A DNA stretch of 64,000 nucleotides from the NCBI GenBank assembly GCA_947044405.1, contig CAMRHE010000133.1, positions 1,178,001 to 1,242,000 of the forward strand. The letters run 5' to 3'. How positions within the stretch are numbered: position 1 is the first letter of the stretch; each line of letters begins with the position of its first letter. The DNA is from Leptodactylus fallax. Taxonomy: Eukaryota > Chordata > Amphibia > Anura > Leptodactylidae. Of the stretch, positions 62,711 to 64,000 are shown piece by piece. Both the position numbers and the translations under genes were made by a program. A model generated the notes under the pieces. It searched no databases and was not told the origin of the DNA. It saw only the letters and a list, made by a program, of their open reading frames with translations.

Positions 62711-63310
62711 GTAAGTGCTCTATAATTATAGCTGGTGTCATGGCGGAGACCAGCATGGAGGAGACGCTCTTTCCGGTCACCATTATCAGGCTTTTAATAT
62801 AATTGCTATCAAATTGCGACGGACCCAGGGGAGGAAGACCAAGAGGGTACTTCAGGGTCACAAGTGGCCATTCAAGGACAGGATAATTATGTGTACAATG
62901 GGATGTGCTGCAGGCCTAGACTGACAAGCTGTGCATCCTGTAAGGCGACATTCACATGATCGCGTGCATGTCGCCGAGCCATGAATGAACGGCACAATGT
63001 CCATGTGCCGCCTGTGCATCGGCTGTCCTTCCACGGCCCCATTCATTGAGGTCAGTGAGCACTGCCTGCAAAATGGACAGGAATAGGACCTGTCCTGAAT
63101 TTTGTTCTCCGCCCCATACATCCGACCGTGAAAATACAGTTGTGTGAGGGGCCATAGAAATGAATGGGTCAGTGTGCTAGCCGTGGAAACATCAAGTTAA
63201 ACATATTTTTTAAGAATTTTTCTTGTCACTAGCTATATTTCATAAAGTACTATATACGACAATTTTCACTCTGGCCACTAAGCCCAATAATAGGCTGATA
63301 ATTGCTAATT
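62711..63310. other. MRE11 intron 3, unique part
   Basis: No exon is recognised; the open frames at 62715-63155 are on both strands and lack MRE11 similarity. Confidence 0.5.
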
Positions 63311-64000
63311 CTGCAGTATGGGGTGCTGCAGTCTGGGGTCTGAAGAACTAGTGGTCTTCAGTATGGGTTCTGATGAGCTGGGGTCACTGCAGTATGGGGT
63401 CTGAAGGACTAAGGGTGCTGCAGTATGAGGTTTTAAGACCTAGGGGTGCTGCAGTATGGTGTCTTGAGAGCTAGGGGTGCTGCAGTATGGGGTCTGAAGA
63501 ACTAGGGGTGCTGCAGTATGGTGTCTTGAGAGCTAGGGGTGCTGCAATATGGGGTCTGAAGCACTAGGGTCGTTGCAGTATGGTGTCTTGAGAGCTAGGG
63601 GTGCTGCAGTATGGGGTCTGAAGAACTAGGGGTGCTGCAGTATGGTGTCTTGAGAGCTAGGGGTGCTGCAGTATGGGGTCTGAAGAACTAGTGGTCTTCA
63701 GTATGGGTTCTGATGAGCTGGGGTCACTGCAGTATGGGGTCTGAAGGACTAAGGGTGCTGCAGTATGAGGTTTTAAGACCTAGGGGTGCTGCAGTATAGG
63801 GTCTGAAGAACTAGGGGTGATGCTTTTAGAGGCCTGAAGTACTAGGGGCGCTGCAGTATGGGGTCTAAAGAACTAGGAGTAGTGCAATATGGACTCTGAA
63901 GGACTAAGGGTGCTACAGTAGGCGGTCTACAGTACTAGGGGTGCTGCATTAGGGGGTCTGCAATACTATGGGTGCTGAAGTACTGCTTCAGGTACTAATG
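63311..64000. repeat. About 31-33-bp minisatellite in MRE11 intron 3
   Basis: Units of GGGTGCTGCAGTATGGGGTC plus TGAAGAACTAG, alternating with a GTGTCTTGAGAGC variant. A block starting GTGGTCTTCAGTATGGG at 63351 repeats at 63691, a 340-bp higher-order period. The array continues to the window edge. Confidence 0.93.

Noticed and set aside
62715..63155. Frames on both strands after the MRE11 exon
   Set aside because: No similarity to the expected next MRE11 segment (metal-binding GGDLF region), and a good donor at 62711 ends the exon.

Overview
The window is a repeat-rich vertebrate nuclear locus, most likely from an anuran amphibian (inference). It has spliced genes with GT-AG introns, DNA transposons of the hAT, Tc1/mariner, PIF/Harbinger-like and TTAA classes, a Penelope-like element, and kilobases of minisatellite. 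No bacterial, plasmid or phage gene was seen, and no rRNA, tRNA or CRISPR array.

Three protein-coding genes can be read. (1) A complete 12-exon egg-coat gene of the ZP1/ZP4 family lies on the minus strand (45610 to 35998). All exon phases join, giving 549 aa: signal peptide, ZP-N domain, trefoil, ZP domain, RRKR furin site and C-terminal membrane anchor. (2) ANKRD49 lies on the minus strand (54040 to 52164; two coding exons, 244 aa). (3) The first two coding exons of MRE11 lie on the plus strand (60449-60471 and 62578-62710), and the gene runs off the right edge. ANKRD49 and MRE11 are head to head, as in human. The DNA between them holds ZNF143/THAP11-type, CCAAT and YY1-like sites and looks like a shared promoter.

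Layout: 0-2 kb TATC microsatellite and a foldback. 2.04-7.95 kb 38-bp minisatellite, array 1. 9.2-10.7 kb TTAA-flanked element. 10.8-16.3 kb a 63-bp array interrupted by a 3.1-kb hAT and, one unit further on, a Tc1. 19.0-19.9 kb a hAT-type MITE. 21.3-27.5 kb array 2 of the same 38-bp unit. 28.9-29.8 kb 31-bp array. 30.2-31.7 kb a decayed Penelope-like element with RT and GIY-YIG domains. 32-35.9 kb non-coding relics. 36.0-45.6 kb zp4-like gene. 46.5-47.4 kb a third hAT-type element. 49.9-50.5 kb a Tc1 remnant. 52.2-54.0 kb ANKRD49. 55.4-55.8 kb promoter. 56-64 kb MRE11 5' region, with tandem arrays in each intron.

Roles: the ZP protein belongs to the egg vitelline envelope. ANKRD49 is an ankyrin-repeat protein of limited characterisation. 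MRE11 is the nuclease of the MRE11-RAD50-NBS1 double-strand-break complex. The most unusual material is the repeat biology: a tandem array that seems to start from a foldback sequence, precise nested transposon insertions in it, higher-order structure in the 38-bp arrays, and one motif expanded inside several unrelated transposons. All coordinates come from reading by eye; no alignment or database search was run.
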